Below, in pieces: positions 16,899-25,407 of a stretch of 45,075 nucleotides of DNA. Origin of the DNA: a virus. Made by a program: the position numbers and the translations under genes. The stretch spans positions 1 to 45,075 of the IMG/VR virus record IMGVR_UViG_3300017971_000099. One strand, 5' to 3'. Under the pieces are notes generated by a model. The model saw only the letters and a program-made list of their open reading frames with translations. It did not search any database and was not told the origin of the DNA. Every line of letters begins with the position of its first letter. Within the stretch, counting starts at the first letter, position 1.

Positions 16899-17522
16899 AT
16901 GGCGACGGAAGAAGAACTGCAGGCACAGATTGACCAGCTGATTCAGGACAAGGAAGAATTGGAACAACAGCTGAATGATGCTGGCTTCGATCAGGAAGAA
17001 TTTGACAAGATCAAGGGCGAGAAGAAGACGGCGGAAGAGCAGTTGACCGCCGTACAGAAAAAGCTGGACGAACAGCAAAAGACGAATGCACTGCATGTGT
17101 ACGAGCGCAACCGTGACAAGGCCATCAAGGAGTCGGGGCTGCCCGAGGATCATCCCGTTATCGAGGTTATGTTTCCGAAAGACGAGCCGATCACGGGCGA
17201 TGCGTTCACGCAAAAAGCCGAGAAGCTGAAGGAGATCGCAGCCACGATGTCACCGAATCCGCAGCCGCCGAAAGAGGAAAACGATCCAGAGGCCGCAAAG
17301 TGGAAGGGGTTCAAGGGCGGCGTACAGACCGAAACCGAAATGACGGGTAAAGAGGGGCAAACGGAAAAGCAGCGCCGATGGCAGGGCGCGAAAGATCAGT
17401 TCAAGAATGACCGTGATCCCGTCAATCTTGCCAAGCATGTGATCGGCAGGCTCAAGCGTGTTGTGCCTCGCCGGACCCGCGGCGGCACGTCGTTTTATGA
17501 GATCGAGGAGGTGAACCGCTGA
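16899..17522 (+). CDS. Capsid scaffolding protein
   Basis: The 207-residue product is a charged coiled coil (heptads through residue 65), followed by a helical middle, a Pro/Glu-rich linker and a basic C terminus (GRLKRVVPRRTRGG). Scaffolds of this size and design lie just before the major capsid gene and bind the capsid protein through a basic C-terminal helix; here one zinc-protein gene intervenes. AGGAG lies 8 nt before the ATG, and the stop overlaps the next start by one base. No protease was recognised, so the scaffold probably leaves the prohead intact. Confidence 0.75.
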   Translation: MATEEELQAQIDQLIQDKEELEQQLNDAGFDQEEFDKIKGEKKTAEEQLTAVQKKLDEQQKTNALHVYERNRDKAIKESGLPEDHPVIEVMFPKDEPITGDAFTQKAEKLKEIAATMSPNPQPPKEENDPEAAKWKGFKGGVQTETEMTGKEGQTEKQRRWQGAKDQFKNDRDPVNLAKHVIGRLKRVVPRRTRGGTSFYEIEEVNR

Positions 17523-18049
17523 TGCCATTCTGGAAATGTCAGACATGCGGGTTCGAGTTTCGACAGGCGAAAGAGCCCGAGAACTGCATTGCCTGTGATC
17601 GCCAGGACAGGAAGACGAAAGGGTTTGAGCAGTTGCCTGATGCAGTACCCGAGCCGACAGAACTGCCAGCGGATTACCACTGGCGTTGTAAGACGTGTGG
17701 ATACCGCAGCGTCACAAAGGCGATTCTGAAGAAGTGCCCGAACTGCGAGCGTCAAGAGCGGCTCAGTGAGGGCTTCGAGCCTCTGAGCGCGGCCGCTCGG
17801 CTGCTGCTGGCGGACGCAAGGATGAAGGCAAAGCAGGCTGAAGAACGCGCGAGTATTCCGAAGCCTACTGCCTATGCTCCGAAGGCGGACATGATCGCGT
17901 GGCTGCTCTCGCGTGGAGTCGAGACAATCGAGGTAGACGGCACGGTGCTTCGCCTTGACGAATGCGAGAACAAGTACCCGCCGACAAAGGCAGACCTCAT
18001 GAACATTATCGAGAAGCTGCTTGCAAAGGAGCACGCGGAAGACGGCTGA
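17522..18049 (+). CDS. Double zinc-ribbon protein in the capsid cluster
   Basis: The 175-residue protein begins with two rubredoxin-like ribbons, CQTCGFEF...CIACDRQDRKTKGFE and CKTCGYRS...CPNCERQERLSEGFE. Their repeated ending (xxxGFExL) shows an internal duplication. The C-terminal 60 residues form a small helical domain, KADMIAWLLSRGVETIEVDG, resembling SAP- or LEM-like fragments. Its position between scaffold and capsid genes suggests a minor head protein or assembly factor. The function is unknown. Confidence 0.65.
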   Translation: MPFWKCQTCGFEFRQAKEPENCIACDRQDRKTKGFEQLPDAVPEPTELPADYHWRCKTCGYRSVTKAILKKCPNCERQERLSEGFEPLSAAARLLLADARMKAKQAEERASIPKPTAYAPKADMIAWLLSRGVETIEVDGTVLRLDECENKYPPTKADLMNIIEKLLAKEHAEDG

Positions 18050-18125
18050 TATATTTTTTCGCCCGTGATTATAGCGACAGTCCATAGGCTTTCCTGAATC
18101 GCAGGAAGAAGGGAGGTGAGAACGA

Positions 18126-19295
18126 ATGGCGGATACTGACGGCATCACCTGGTTTGAGCGAGCCGTATCGGAAGAGTTTATCGACATTTCCGAATACCTC
18201 GCTTCAATCGTTAATGTCTCAACCGAATTTCTGGCAGACATTCAGGAAGGCGCGCCTGCGGACAACTTCGAGTTTATCCGCGAAGAGGACGGGCTGAATG
18301 CTCAGCAAGTCACGCTGAATGGCGGAATCAACGATTCCGTCACGACCATTGCGGTCGCAACGGGCCACAGCGCCCGGCTGCGTGTCGGCACGATTCTCCA
18401 AAATACGGAGAACATAGCGGCCGACGCAACTGCAGGCTCTTCGGCAGAGCGGTTGGTTGTCACCGTAATTACGTCTGACGCTGACATCACTGTCGCCACG
18501 CGCGGGGCTCTCTCGAGCACGGCGAAGGCGCACACAGACGCGGCGGTGTTTGAGATTGTCGGTCACGCCGACTCTGAGTATGGCGGCGTTCCGCCCGATG
18601 AATCGACGGACAGGGCGAAACAGACCGAGAATTGCCAGATATTCAAGAAAGCCGTTCGCACGTCCTGGATTCGCAAGTTCAGTTCGAGCGTGACGGTGCC
18701 TGACGAAGAGGCATATCAGCTTGCACAGCGCACGATGGAGATAAGCGAACTGATGGATCGCGCATGCCTCAACGGCATGAAGGGATACGTCACGATCACG
18801 GATCGCTATTACGCGATGAATGGGATGCTTCCCATGATTAACACCGCGAACGGCAACCGTGTCACCACGGCCGACGCGCTCGGCCCAACGGTTATCAATG
18901 ACCTGAATGCGCTGATCTTTGCCAAAGCGAGACAGCACGAGCTACCGACCAGACTGATTGCAAGGGATAACATCATCCGTTACATCAGCCGGTTCGGTGA
19001 GCAATACGTCCGCAGAACGGCGAGCGACAGACGACGGGGAGAGTATGTGACCGAGTTCCTGACCGACCTGGGCAATGTCCTGCAGCTGGTCAGCGACAAG
19101 AACATGCCGCGGGGTCAAATGGCCCTGTATAACCCGATGAACATAAAGAAGCGGACACTGATCCCGTTCGGGATTTTCCGTATGCCGGAAGCAAAAACTT
19201 CCGATTTGTGTCTGCTCATGACGGTCTTCGGGCTTGACCTGATGAACCGCAACGAGCTTTTCGCAATTCACACAAACATCTCCGTTCCGTCGTAA
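18126..19295 (+). CDS. Major capsid protein, SU10 type
   Basis: The 389-residue protein has the features of the SU10 major capsid family (HK97 fold): an N-terminal arm, a beta-rich insertion with AVATGHSARLRVGTIL and VVTVITSDADITVATRG, the FKKAVRTSWIRKF segment, a spine helix with EISELMDRACLNG, and the C-terminal TLIPFGIFRMPEAKTSDLCL strand-turn-strand. GGGAGGTGAG precedes the ATG. It forms the icosahedral shell around the packaged genome. SU10-type capsids occur in many podoviruses and some siphoviruses, mostly of Gram-negative hosts. Confidence 0.85.
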   Translation: MADTDGITWFERAVSEEFIDISEYLASIVNVSTEFLADIQEGAPADNFEFIREEDGLNAQQVTLNGGINDSVTTIAVATGHSARLRVGTILQNTENIAADATAGSSAERLVVTVITSDADITVATRGALSSTAKAHTDAAVFEIVGHADSEYGGVPPDESTDRAKQTENCQIFKKAVRTSWIRKFSSSVTVPDEEAYQLAQRTMEISELMDRACLNGMKGYVTITDRYYAMNGMLPMINTANGNRVTTADALGPTVINDLNALIFAKARQHELPTRLIARDNIIRYISRFGEQYVRRTASDRRRGEYVTEFLTDLGNVLQLVSDKNMPRGQMALYNPMNIKKRTLIPFGIFRMPEAKTSDLCLLMTVFGLDLMNRNELFAIHTNISVPS

Positions 19296-19379
19296 TGGAG
19301 ATAAGCGGGTGGGGCTGGACTTCCGGGCTGTTGCATGGGCGTCTGGCCCTTACCCGACATTACCGAAAGGAGCAAGTCT

Positions 19380-19856
19380 ATGAATCGCGTTAAAAGCGCG
19401 GTCGTCGTTGGTGTTCTGGCGGTGGCGCTTGTGGCTGCGTTTCTGATCGGGAGGGCATTAGAACCCGACACGGCGTATGCTGCCACGGACGTTTATAACG
19501 TGGCGCGTGGTGTCGAGACGGATGCTACGCACTGGCTTGGCGGCGTCCCGAGTCGTGGCATCGGTGGCCTCAAGATACAGGTCGGCACAGTCACATTTGA
19601 TAATTCGTATGCGCGCGGTGGGGAAACGGTGGATCTGTCGGGCACGTTCCCGAATCACGTGCTTGCGTGTATCCTCGCTGCGAAAAAGGCGTATTCCGTT
19701 GACGATACAGATTACTGTCACGTCTTCGAGTATGTGCATGCGAGTTCGAGCGCGCCGGCGACTGGCAAGGTAAAGGTATACATCGACGGCCTTGAAGTTG
19801 CAAACGCCGCGAATCTGCAGCATCTCGTGGTGGACTTCATCGCCATTGGCGATTAA
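19380..19856 (+). CDS. Signal-peptide protein after the capsid gene (158 aa)
   Basis: The ATG at 19380 follows GAAAGGAG. The first 35 residues are a Sec-type signal or anchor: MNRVKSAVVVGVLAVALVAA, then a likely AYA-A cleavage site. The remainder, about 120 residues, is a beta-rich domain (VDLSGTFPNHVLACIL, KVKVYIDGLEVANAANLQHLVVDFIAIGD). The position immediately after the capsid gene is typical for a decoration protein, but a signal peptide is out of place in a protein meant to join the head in the cytoplasm. It could instead be displayed in the periplasm during infection, or the hydrophobic N terminus could serve assembly. Confidence 0.65.
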   Translation: MNRVKSAVVVGVLAVALVAAFLIGRALEPDTAYAATDVYNVARGVETDATHWLGGVPSRGIGGLKIQVGTVTFDNSYARGGETVDLSGTFPNHVLACILAAKKAYSVDDTDYCHVFEYVHASSSAPATGKVKVYIDGLEVANAANLQHLVVDFIAIGD

Positions 19857-19875
19857 CTGAAAGGGGGTGTGTCGA

Positions 19876-19998
19876 GTGTCCAACAAGATCGAACAGAAGA
19901 CGGCCAGTCAGGGCGGCAAAATGCCCAAGAGTCACGGGCCGAATGCGTCTCAGATGTTGTCAAAGGTGAAGTCGGGCCAGTCCGGGAAAAAGAAGTAG
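19876..19998 (+). CDS. Lys/Ser-rich 40-residue peptide
   Basis: Translation from the GTG at 19876, after AAGGGGGTG, gives MSNKIEQKTASQGGKM and ends in GQSGKKK. It is polar, basic and without hydrophobic core, so probably disordered. It lies in the head gene cluster, 20 nt after the previous gene. It could be a small head-completion or DNA-binding peptide. Support rests on the start signal and position. Confidence 0.45.
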   Translation: MSNKIEQKTASQGGKMPKSHGPNASQMLSKVKSGQSGKKK

Positions 19999-20049
19999 GC
20001 TGGCCGCGATGGGTCGGAGTGGTGGGGGTGCCTTTGGGGGTGATTTGTT

Positions 20050-20355
20050 TTGGCAGTCATTGTTAGACACAAGAAACTGACGGCCAGCGGGAAGCTCGGA
20101 ACTGGCGGCGGCGATTCGGCGGACGCTCATGTCGAGCTCGCCGGTGTTCAGCTTGTTGGCGGGAGCGATGCCGCAACCGTTATCGGCTATAAGGCTGGCG
20201 CGGCGACGGCTGGTAAGGAGTTCATGAAGCTGAGCGCGAGCGCGAACACGGAGGGGGCATGGAAGCCAGGCAACGCGCACGGGCTACAGTCACAAGAGGG
20301 CTGGTACTTCGCGATTACCGGCACCGAGCCTGCCGTGCATGTGTACCACACGTGA
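20050..20355 (+). CDS. Small beta-rich head-region protein (101 aa)
   Basis: The likely start is the TTG at 20050, seven nt after GGGGGTG; no ATG or GTG is available near it in frame. The product is Gly/Ala-rich with alternating short strands (VELAGVQLVGG, WYFAITGTEPAVHVYHT), like small capsid decoration or head fibre domains. It lies between the head genes and the adaptor pair. I do not recognise a family. Confidence 0.55.
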   Translation: MAVIVRHKKLTASGKLGTGGGDSADAHVELAGVQLVGGSDAATVIGYKAGAATAGKEFMKLSASANTEGAWKPGNAHGLQSQEGWYFAITGTEPAVHVYHT

Positions 20356-20366
20356 GGGAATGAGCT

Positions 20367-21086
20367 ATGAGCACAAGAGCGGTTTTGAGGCCGCGCGTTC
20401 GCTCCATGTTGGCGGATACGGACGAAGCTGATAATTTCTGGACGGACAGCGAGATCAACTCCGCCATCAATGACGCGATAGCGGCTCTCTGGCCGGAAAT
20501 ATACAAGCGCAGCTATTCCGTAATCGGCCAAACGAATGTTTCCAATTATGCGTATGATCTGCCGATCGGCGTGGAGCGCATCGGGCGCGTCGATGTCGAG
20601 GACTCAGACGGCAACTTTCAAGAGGTCATGGCCTGGGAGGAATCACAGGTTGACTTCGGCGCAACAGGCAGCGCAAACCACCTGCTTTTACGAAAGCTGC
20701 CCCGTACTGCCGGAATGGACATCATCGTGATTTACAGGGGGAAGTTCAGTCCGTTTTCCGCCGATGATGTCGAGGCCGATTATCCGAGCTACATGGATTT
20801 GGCTGTCATTATCGAGGCAAGCGCGATCTGCCTTGAGAAGAGTCTGTCACGTCGGCTTGAATACAACAAGTTCGCGGCGAATCTGAACAAGCAGGCTGCG
20901 AGTATCGAGGGTCTGATTTCCACGATCCGATATCGGCATGATCGCTTCAACGCGCTATTGGATCACCACAGGATGCCACCCATCGAGAGCGCCAGACAGC
21001 GGCAGATCGGTATGACAGAGGGAGTACAACCGGCGCACAGTGGGCGTAGCCGTTTGGGGGTAACACCAACTGAGGAACAAGAGTAA
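20367..21086 (+). CDS. Head-tail adaptor protein 1
   Basis: The 239-residue protein begins with a helical segment around RSMLADTDEADNFWTDSEINSAINDAIAALW. This pattern is characteristic of adaptor (connector) proteins that dock beneath the portal in short-tailed phages. A beta part (YAYDLPIGVERIGRVDV) and a long C-terminal helix region follow. It overlaps the next gene as TAATG, and that gene encodes a paralogue with the same W-T-D-(S/T)-(E/Q)-I layout. The pair probably form consecutive rings or one mixed ring of the connector. Confidence 0.65.
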   Translation: MSTRAVLRPRVRSMLADTDEADNFWTDSEINSAINDAIAALWPEIYKRSYSVIGQTNVSNYAYDLPIGVERIGRVDVEDSDGNFQEVMAWEESQVDFGATGSANHLLLRKLPRTAGMDIIVIYRGKFSPFSADDVEADYPSYMDLAVIIEASAICLEKSLSRRLEYNKFAANLNKQAASIEGLISTIRYRHDRFNALLDHHRMPPIESARQRQIGMTEGVQPAHSGRSRLGVTPTEEQE

Positions 21087-21769
21087 TGTCGAGCCAGAGC
21101 GATTTGACTGAACTGTGTCGGAGCGTGTTGGCCGATGATGCACCAGTTGACTACGATTGGACGGACACGCAGATAGTCGAGTTTCTGAATCGGGCGCTCA
21201 GGTCGATTTATCCGGCCTTGTATCGCGTCGTCGTGAATGAGGAAATCTGGCTGCGGTACGATACGCTCACGTATGATCTCTCCGCGTTCTACCCGCCGAT
21301 CAAGGGGCTAATCGGCGTATGGCTCATCACGAGTGATGGCGATTACTTCATCCGTCGCCATTACACGTATGATCCGGGCCTCGTGAAGCTGACATTCAAC
21401 CCCGGCTTCTACTACTCGATCCTGCGTGATACCGCCTCCGCGAACCAAACGACTGAACATCTCGGCGTCGTATACCGGAGCTTCTTCAGTCCGTTCAGCG
21501 AGGCGAATCAAGAGTGTGAGCTTGATTCGCCCGACGAAGAACTGCTCGTGCTGAAGGTTGAAGAGTTAGCGCTCCGGAAGCTGCGGAATCAGATGATTAA
21601 AGGCCGTGTGCGGCGCTCGACGGAGACGTGGAACGAATTTGACCGGATCATTCTAAGCGCAACACGGAGCTTTAATGATCTTCTCGGTCAGAAACGAATG
21701 GTCGGGCATGGCGGGTATCCCTCGACGAACAGGCGCAAATTGCAGACGGCGAGAGTGAGGATGGGTTGA
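21086..21769 (+). CDS. Head-tail adaptor protein 2 (paralogue)
   Basis: The 227-residue protein shares its plan with the preceding product: CRSVLADDAPVDYDWTDTQIVEFLNRALRSIYPALY at the N terminus, then a beta region (LTYDLSAFYPPIKGLIGVWLI) and C-terminal helices including ETWNEFDRIILSATRSF. The duplication looks old, since outside the WTD motif the two differ widely. Start and stop are linked to both neighbours by 1-base overlaps. It probably completes the neck of the virion. Confidence 0.65.
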   Translation: MSSQSDLTELCRSVLADDAPVDYDWTDTQIVEFLNRALRSIYPALYRVVVNEEIWLRYDTLTYDLSAFYPPIKGLIGVWLITSDGDYFIRRHYTYDPGLVKLTFNPGFYYSILRDTASANQTTEHLGVVYRSFFSPFSEANQECELDSPDEELLVLKVEELALRKLRNQMIKGRVRRSTETWNEFDRIILSATRSFNDLLGQKRMVGHGGYPSTNRRKLQTARVRMG

Positions 21770-21963
21770 TGCAGCTTGAAGGGCTCCAACTTGTGAGGTG
21801 TAGCCTGTGCGGATCGGATTTCTACACCGACGATCCGGCGCATGGGATATGCCGGAAGTGTCTCAAGAAAGTGAAGTATGTACGCAACAATGAGTACGTG
21901 ATACCGGATACGGAACATGGCGGGAATAGCAGGCGTCACGCACCACATCGAACTCGACGGTAA
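21769..21963 (+). CDS. Zinc-ribbon protein (64 aa)
   Basis: The start ATG overlaps the previous stop as TGATG. Residues RCSLCGSDFYTDD...GICRKCLKKVKY form a CxxC...CxxC ribbon, and the tail is basic (RRHAPHRTRR). It overlaps the start of the next gene by 47 nt, which may mean the last residues are not essential or that the next gene starts further in. The function is unknown. Confidence 0.6.
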   Translation: MQLEGLQLVRCSLCGSDFYTDDPAHGICRKCLKKVKYVRNNEYVIPDTEHGGNSRRHAPHRTRR

Positions 21964-24175
21964 GGGCTACATCATCAAGGATGGCACGTACCGCAAGGCG
22001 AATCAGGCGCCACTGATTCAGCGAATCGGTATCGGTGAATCTGAACTCACCAGTGTTTCCGCCTTTCAATACGTGCGCCAGGACGATTTCACTGGCGGCA
22101 AGGATCAGCGCACACACGGTGATCCATACGACGATCGCTATTGGGATTCCAGGGGTTTCTACCCGAAAGACGTGGAAGAGCTTCGGCTGCAAAGGGCCAC
22201 TCAGGTTGCCTATTCGCTCGCGATAAATGAGAGTTGGCTGATTCCATTCTCCAACTGGCTGTGGCTTGCCGACAAGACGACACGCAGCCTGCGCTACTCA
22301 ACAAGCGGCACATCGTGGAGCACGTTTACCTTCCCGACCGGCTACCCTACAGGCTCAAGCGGCGCGATTGCAGGCATGGCCGTGGTACACAACAAGCTCG
22401 GTGAACCGCGGCTGCTGATTATGTCTGCAACCGGCGTGTTCTTCGCAATCAAGCCGACTGGCACTGTCGACACCGACGTCGGAGATGTCAACGGCGTCCG
22501 GGACTACAGCGCGTATGGCGGCACGTGGTCATGTCTGATCGAATGGGGTAACGCAATCTATTTCGGGCGCAACTCTGCGGTATTTCGTCGCACAGCTATG
22601 GAAGACAGCGAGGTCGTGGCGGACGGCGCTTGGATGACAACGTGGTGGTACACGAGAAAAGTGTTGCGCTCGGCGTATGTCGCGTTGATGGGTGACGACG
22701 CCTTTACGCCGCCAGAGGATTACTTCGACAGGTTTCCGGCTGGTACAGGCGTAGTTACGTGCATGATGCCGGCACTGTCGCCACAGGTGCTTTGCGTCGG
22801 TACATACGATTCGGACACAGAGAACAGCTATATCACGATCAGCAACGGCATCACGGAGTTTCCGACTGAGCACGGCGATTTCCTCGTGTTTCAGCCGGGC
22901 CTGGAATTGGCCGACTTCGAGATACGTTCGATGGCAGCATTTCAGAATGCGCTTATCTACGGCGGACGCAAGGAGATCAATGGGCGCGATGTCGGGCACG
23001 TGTACGGCTACCCACGGGAACTGCTTGCAGAAGTCGGAGACGATTTGACGGATTCGTTTGACTACACCGTCCGCGCGATGGCCTCGCACGATGATGTTCT
23101 TTTCGGGTTCAACAACAACGTGCAGACTGGCGGGAACCATGCTCCAGGAGTCATGAATCTTTCGGCGAAGGGACACGTACCGCGTCTGCAGGCGCCGTCG
23201 TTTGCGAGTGGATCGTCAACGATCGTGGATGCAATAGCCACGTTTAAGGGACAGGTCTATTGGGCTGTCCGTGGTGTCGGGCTGTATCGCACTCATACGA
23301 CAACGGATCTCATTACCTCGGCCAGATTGGAGACATCGGAATATGACGGCCATCTGAAGATGGTTGAGAAGAAATGGCTTGACTGCAAGATCGAGTTAGG
23401 CCAGCTGCTCAGTGGAGATCAACAGATTGTCGTGAAAGCCCGGAGTTCTGACGGTGAGCGATATATCACGCAGCCTGTCAGCATCAGCGGCGTAAGCGTA
23501 TCGAGTGTTGCGAATGCGACAGGCACGGGCAACAAGACGCTGACATACACGTATAGTGCCGATCCACTGACACAGACGTTGACGTTCGGCGCCGGCTCGC
23601 CTGTCGACGTGAGCGCTGGCGGCTACTTCACACTTGCTGATGGTGCCGGTGGGATCGTCGTATATGTGGACGCCTCCATTCTGCCGGCTGAGACAATCAA
23701 CGAAACGCTGGTGGTCGGATCGCTGCCGATTACGCTTCTGACCATGACGGCCGCCGATGGATACGAGAAGAAAGGGTATCTTCCGGACAATGTGGTGTGC
23801 CCGTGGCTGAAGGTCACAGTCGAGTTTTCGCAGAGTTCAGCCGATGCGGACATCGTAATCAAGTCGCTGTTGCTGCGGTTCCTGCCGATGGGCGACACAA
23901 AGAAAACGTGGGGCTTCGTGATTCGTGCGTATGACGATATCGAGTTACTGGACTCGACGCCGGAATCTGAGAATATGGAGACGCGCACGGGCTTTGAAAT
24001 CTTCCAGGAGATACTGACGGTTTACAACAAGCGTCAACCGATTGTGCTTGAGGACATAGAAAATGAGCTTCACAAGGTGATACTCAGCAACATACAGGCG
24101 GAAGCTCCGCAGATCCAGCAACCGAGTCCGCAGACGTTGGAATATGAGATTGCCGTGGAACTGACAGAGGTATGA
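21917..24175 (+). CDS. Tail nozzle / hub-like protein (752 aa)
   Basis: The protein is beta-rich throughout, with repeated W/Y-G-containing strands (NAIYFGRNSAVFRRT, NALIYGGRKEINGRD, GQVYWAVRGVGLYRTH) like the blades of a beta-propeller. A Thr/Ser-rich insertion near 540-610 has an Ig-like look. In podoviruses the adaptors are followed by a large propeller-containing nozzle protein that closes the tail tube, and both position and size fit. The start at ATG 21917 overlaps the zinc-ribbon gene. The C terminus ends in a Gln/Pro-rich stretch and a short strand. Confidence 0.6.
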   Translation: MAGIAGVTHHIELDGKGYIIKDGTYRKANQAPLIQRIGIGESELTSVSAFQYVRQDDFTGGKDQRTHGDPYDDRYWDSRGFYPKDVEELRLQRATQVAYSLAINESWLIPFSNWLWLADKTTRSLRYSTSGTSWSTFTFPTGYPTGSSGAIAGMAVVHNKLGEPRLLIMSATGVFFAIKPTGTVDTDVGDVNGVRDYSAYGGTWSCLIEWGNAIYFGRNSAVFRRTAMEDSEVVADGAWMTTWWYTRKVLRSAYVALMGDDAFTPPEDYFDRFPAGTGVVTCMMPALSPQVLCVGTYDSDTENSYITISNGITEFPTEHGDFLVFQPGLELADFEIRSMAAFQNALIYGGRKEINGRDVGHVYGYPRELLAEVGDDLTDSFDYTVRAMASHDDVLFGFNNNVQTGGNHAPGVMNLSAKGHVPRLQAPSFASGSSTIVDAIATFKGQVYWAVRGVGLYRTHTTTDLITSARLETSEYDGHLKMVEKKWLDCKIELGQLLSGDQQIVVKARSSDGERYITQPVSISGVSVSSVANATGTGNKTLTYTYSADPLTQTLTFGAGSPVDVSAGGYFTLADGAGGIVVYVDASILPAETINETLVVGSLPITLLTMTAADGYEKKGYLPDNVVCPWLKVTVEFSQSSADADIVIKSLLLRFLPMGDTKKTWGFVIRAYDDIELLDSTPESENMETRTGFEIFQEILTVYNKRQPIVLEDIENELHKVILSNIQAEAPQIQQPSPQTLEYEIAVELTEV

Positions 24176-24176
24176 G

Positions 24177-24365
24177 ATGCGATGGCCCAAGGGAACAGAG
24201 CGCGTTGTTGGGAATAAGGTCGAACCATTGCCGCGCATTGCCGTAAACAGGAAACAGGTCGGGCCTGTGAGGTTGGGAAATAGAAACGTCGGCATTGCGT
24301 CTCCGTTGCGCGCGCTTGCGCGGAAGGATCTCTCATGGTATTTCGTCCTGCTAAACCAGGGCTGA
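24177..24365 (+). CDS. Small basic tail-region protein (62 aa)
   Basis: The ATG lies 1 nt after the nozzle gene stop, with AGAGG upstream. The product is basic and proline-containing (MRWPKGTERVVGNKVEPLPR) with no recognisable domain. It overlaps the next gene by 31 nt. It probably is a minor tail protein. The start of the following protein (KPGLKRAFGEIIEPVPRN) resembles this one (WPKGTERVVGNKVEPLPRI), so the two may be related by a short duplication. Confidence 0.5.
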   Translation: MRWPKGTERVVGNKVEPLPRIAVNRKQVGPVRLGNRNVGIASPLRALARKDLSWYFVLLNQG

Positions 24366-25186
24366 AACGGGCGTTCGGCGAAATCATCGAGCCGGTTCCT
24401 CGTAACGAGTTTGCTGTAGAGCAACGCCCGAGTCCTGTCATGGTCGGCGGGAAACTGCTCGACATAGAGTATCCGTGGGAAACCGAGGATGATTTCTTTC
24501 TGAATCCGACCGCTCCAGCCGTCGCCGACTTCATAGACATCGTTCCAGAGCATGATGCTATGGGCATCTTTGAATCTCATTTTCCTGGGGGCATACCCAT
24601 AACTGGCGATTGGCCAATCATTTATGCCGTATGTTCTGGTGAACCTTGGGCAAAAGCTCTTATACGCCTCAGCCCAAGCCAAATCCCATCATGGACTCCA
24701 CAGCGAGTTGTCTTCAATTATCGTGTTACAAACGCGACAACCTGGCCGGACTTTTTATATATTCAAGCTCATCACATTCCTTACAGGTTGTATGATCCAA
24801 TAAGGGAGCGCCCTGAGATCTGGTCTGAAAACGACGTTAATATAAGCGGGTGGTGTCCTCCAATCTGGTCAGGGATTTTCCTCATCCTAACGGCTGCCCT
24901 TCAAATGCCAATCAATAGGACAAGTGGATGGCACTGGTTTGATCTAGTTTGTTGGCAAGGACTTGAATGGCAATGGATTAAAGAGACAGGAATATGCATC
25001 GCAATAGTCTGGAAGCTTGGCGATCAGAAGGCAATCTATTTCAAAACGTCGGAATATCCGGGGGTTCCACCATACATCGACCAGCCGTACTTCCGGTTCT
25101 ATAGAACATGCTCGGACTGGAGTGATTATCCCAGCGGGCCAGAGCCGCCGCATCCGGGCTATATGCTAAACCCATACATGCCCTAG
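24335..25186 (+). CDS. Tail-region protein with unusual composition (283 aa)
   Basis: The ATG follows GAAGGATCTCTC. The protein is rich in Trp, Pro and Tyr (SGWHWFDLVCWQGLEWQWIKE), with short strands and no signal peptide, consistent with a lectin-like or receptor-binding accessory domain. Base composition from about 24600 to 25080 is visibly richer in A and T than the flanking genes, which suggests recent replacement of a host-range part. Its place between nozzle and fibre genes supports a role at the tail tip. No family was recognised. Confidence 0.5.
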   Translation: MVFRPAKPGLKRAFGEIIEPVPRNEFAVEQRPSPVMVGGKLLDIEYPWETEDDFFLNPTAPAVADFIDIVPEHDAMGIFESHFPGGIPITGDWPIIYAVCSGEPWAKALIRLSPSQIPSWTPQRVVFNYRVTNATTWPDFLYIQAHHIPYRLYDPIRERPEIWSENDVNISGWCPPIWSGIFLILTAALQMPINRTSGWHWFDLVCWQGLEWQWIKETGICIAIVWKLGDQKAIYFKTSEYPGVPPYIDQPYFRFYRTCSDWSDYPSGPEPPHPGYMLNPYMP

Positions 25187-25200
25187 GGGGGTGAATCCGA

Positions 25201-25407
25201 ATGATAACACAGCCAGTGATTCCGACACTGACCGATCACGGGGAATTGGATGGGCGCGATGATGACGATCACTCGGGTTATCCGTTACTAAACAGTAACC
25301 GGGGGCTGTTCGGCAATCGATTCTACGTCTCGCACAGCGCGTATTTCACTGAAATCGACGGCGCGCTTGTGTTGATGAAAAACGAGCAGGAAGAAGACCG
25401 ATGGTAA
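25201..25407 (+). CDS. Small acidic tail-region protein (68 aa)
   Basis: GGGGGTG lies 7 nt before the ATG. The product is acidic (DHGELDGRDDDDHSGYPLL), with an aromatic middle (GNRFYVSHSAYFTEIDGALVLM). It overlaps the fibre gene by 7 nt and may be a fibre assembly factor or an adaptor. Residues 13-30 resemble the D-D-D-H segments found before fibre shafts in other phages, but this is weak evidence. Confidence 0.5.
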   Translation: MITQPVIPTLTDHGELDGRDDDDHSGYPLLNSNRGLFGNRFYVSHSAYFTEIDGALVLMKNEQEEDRW

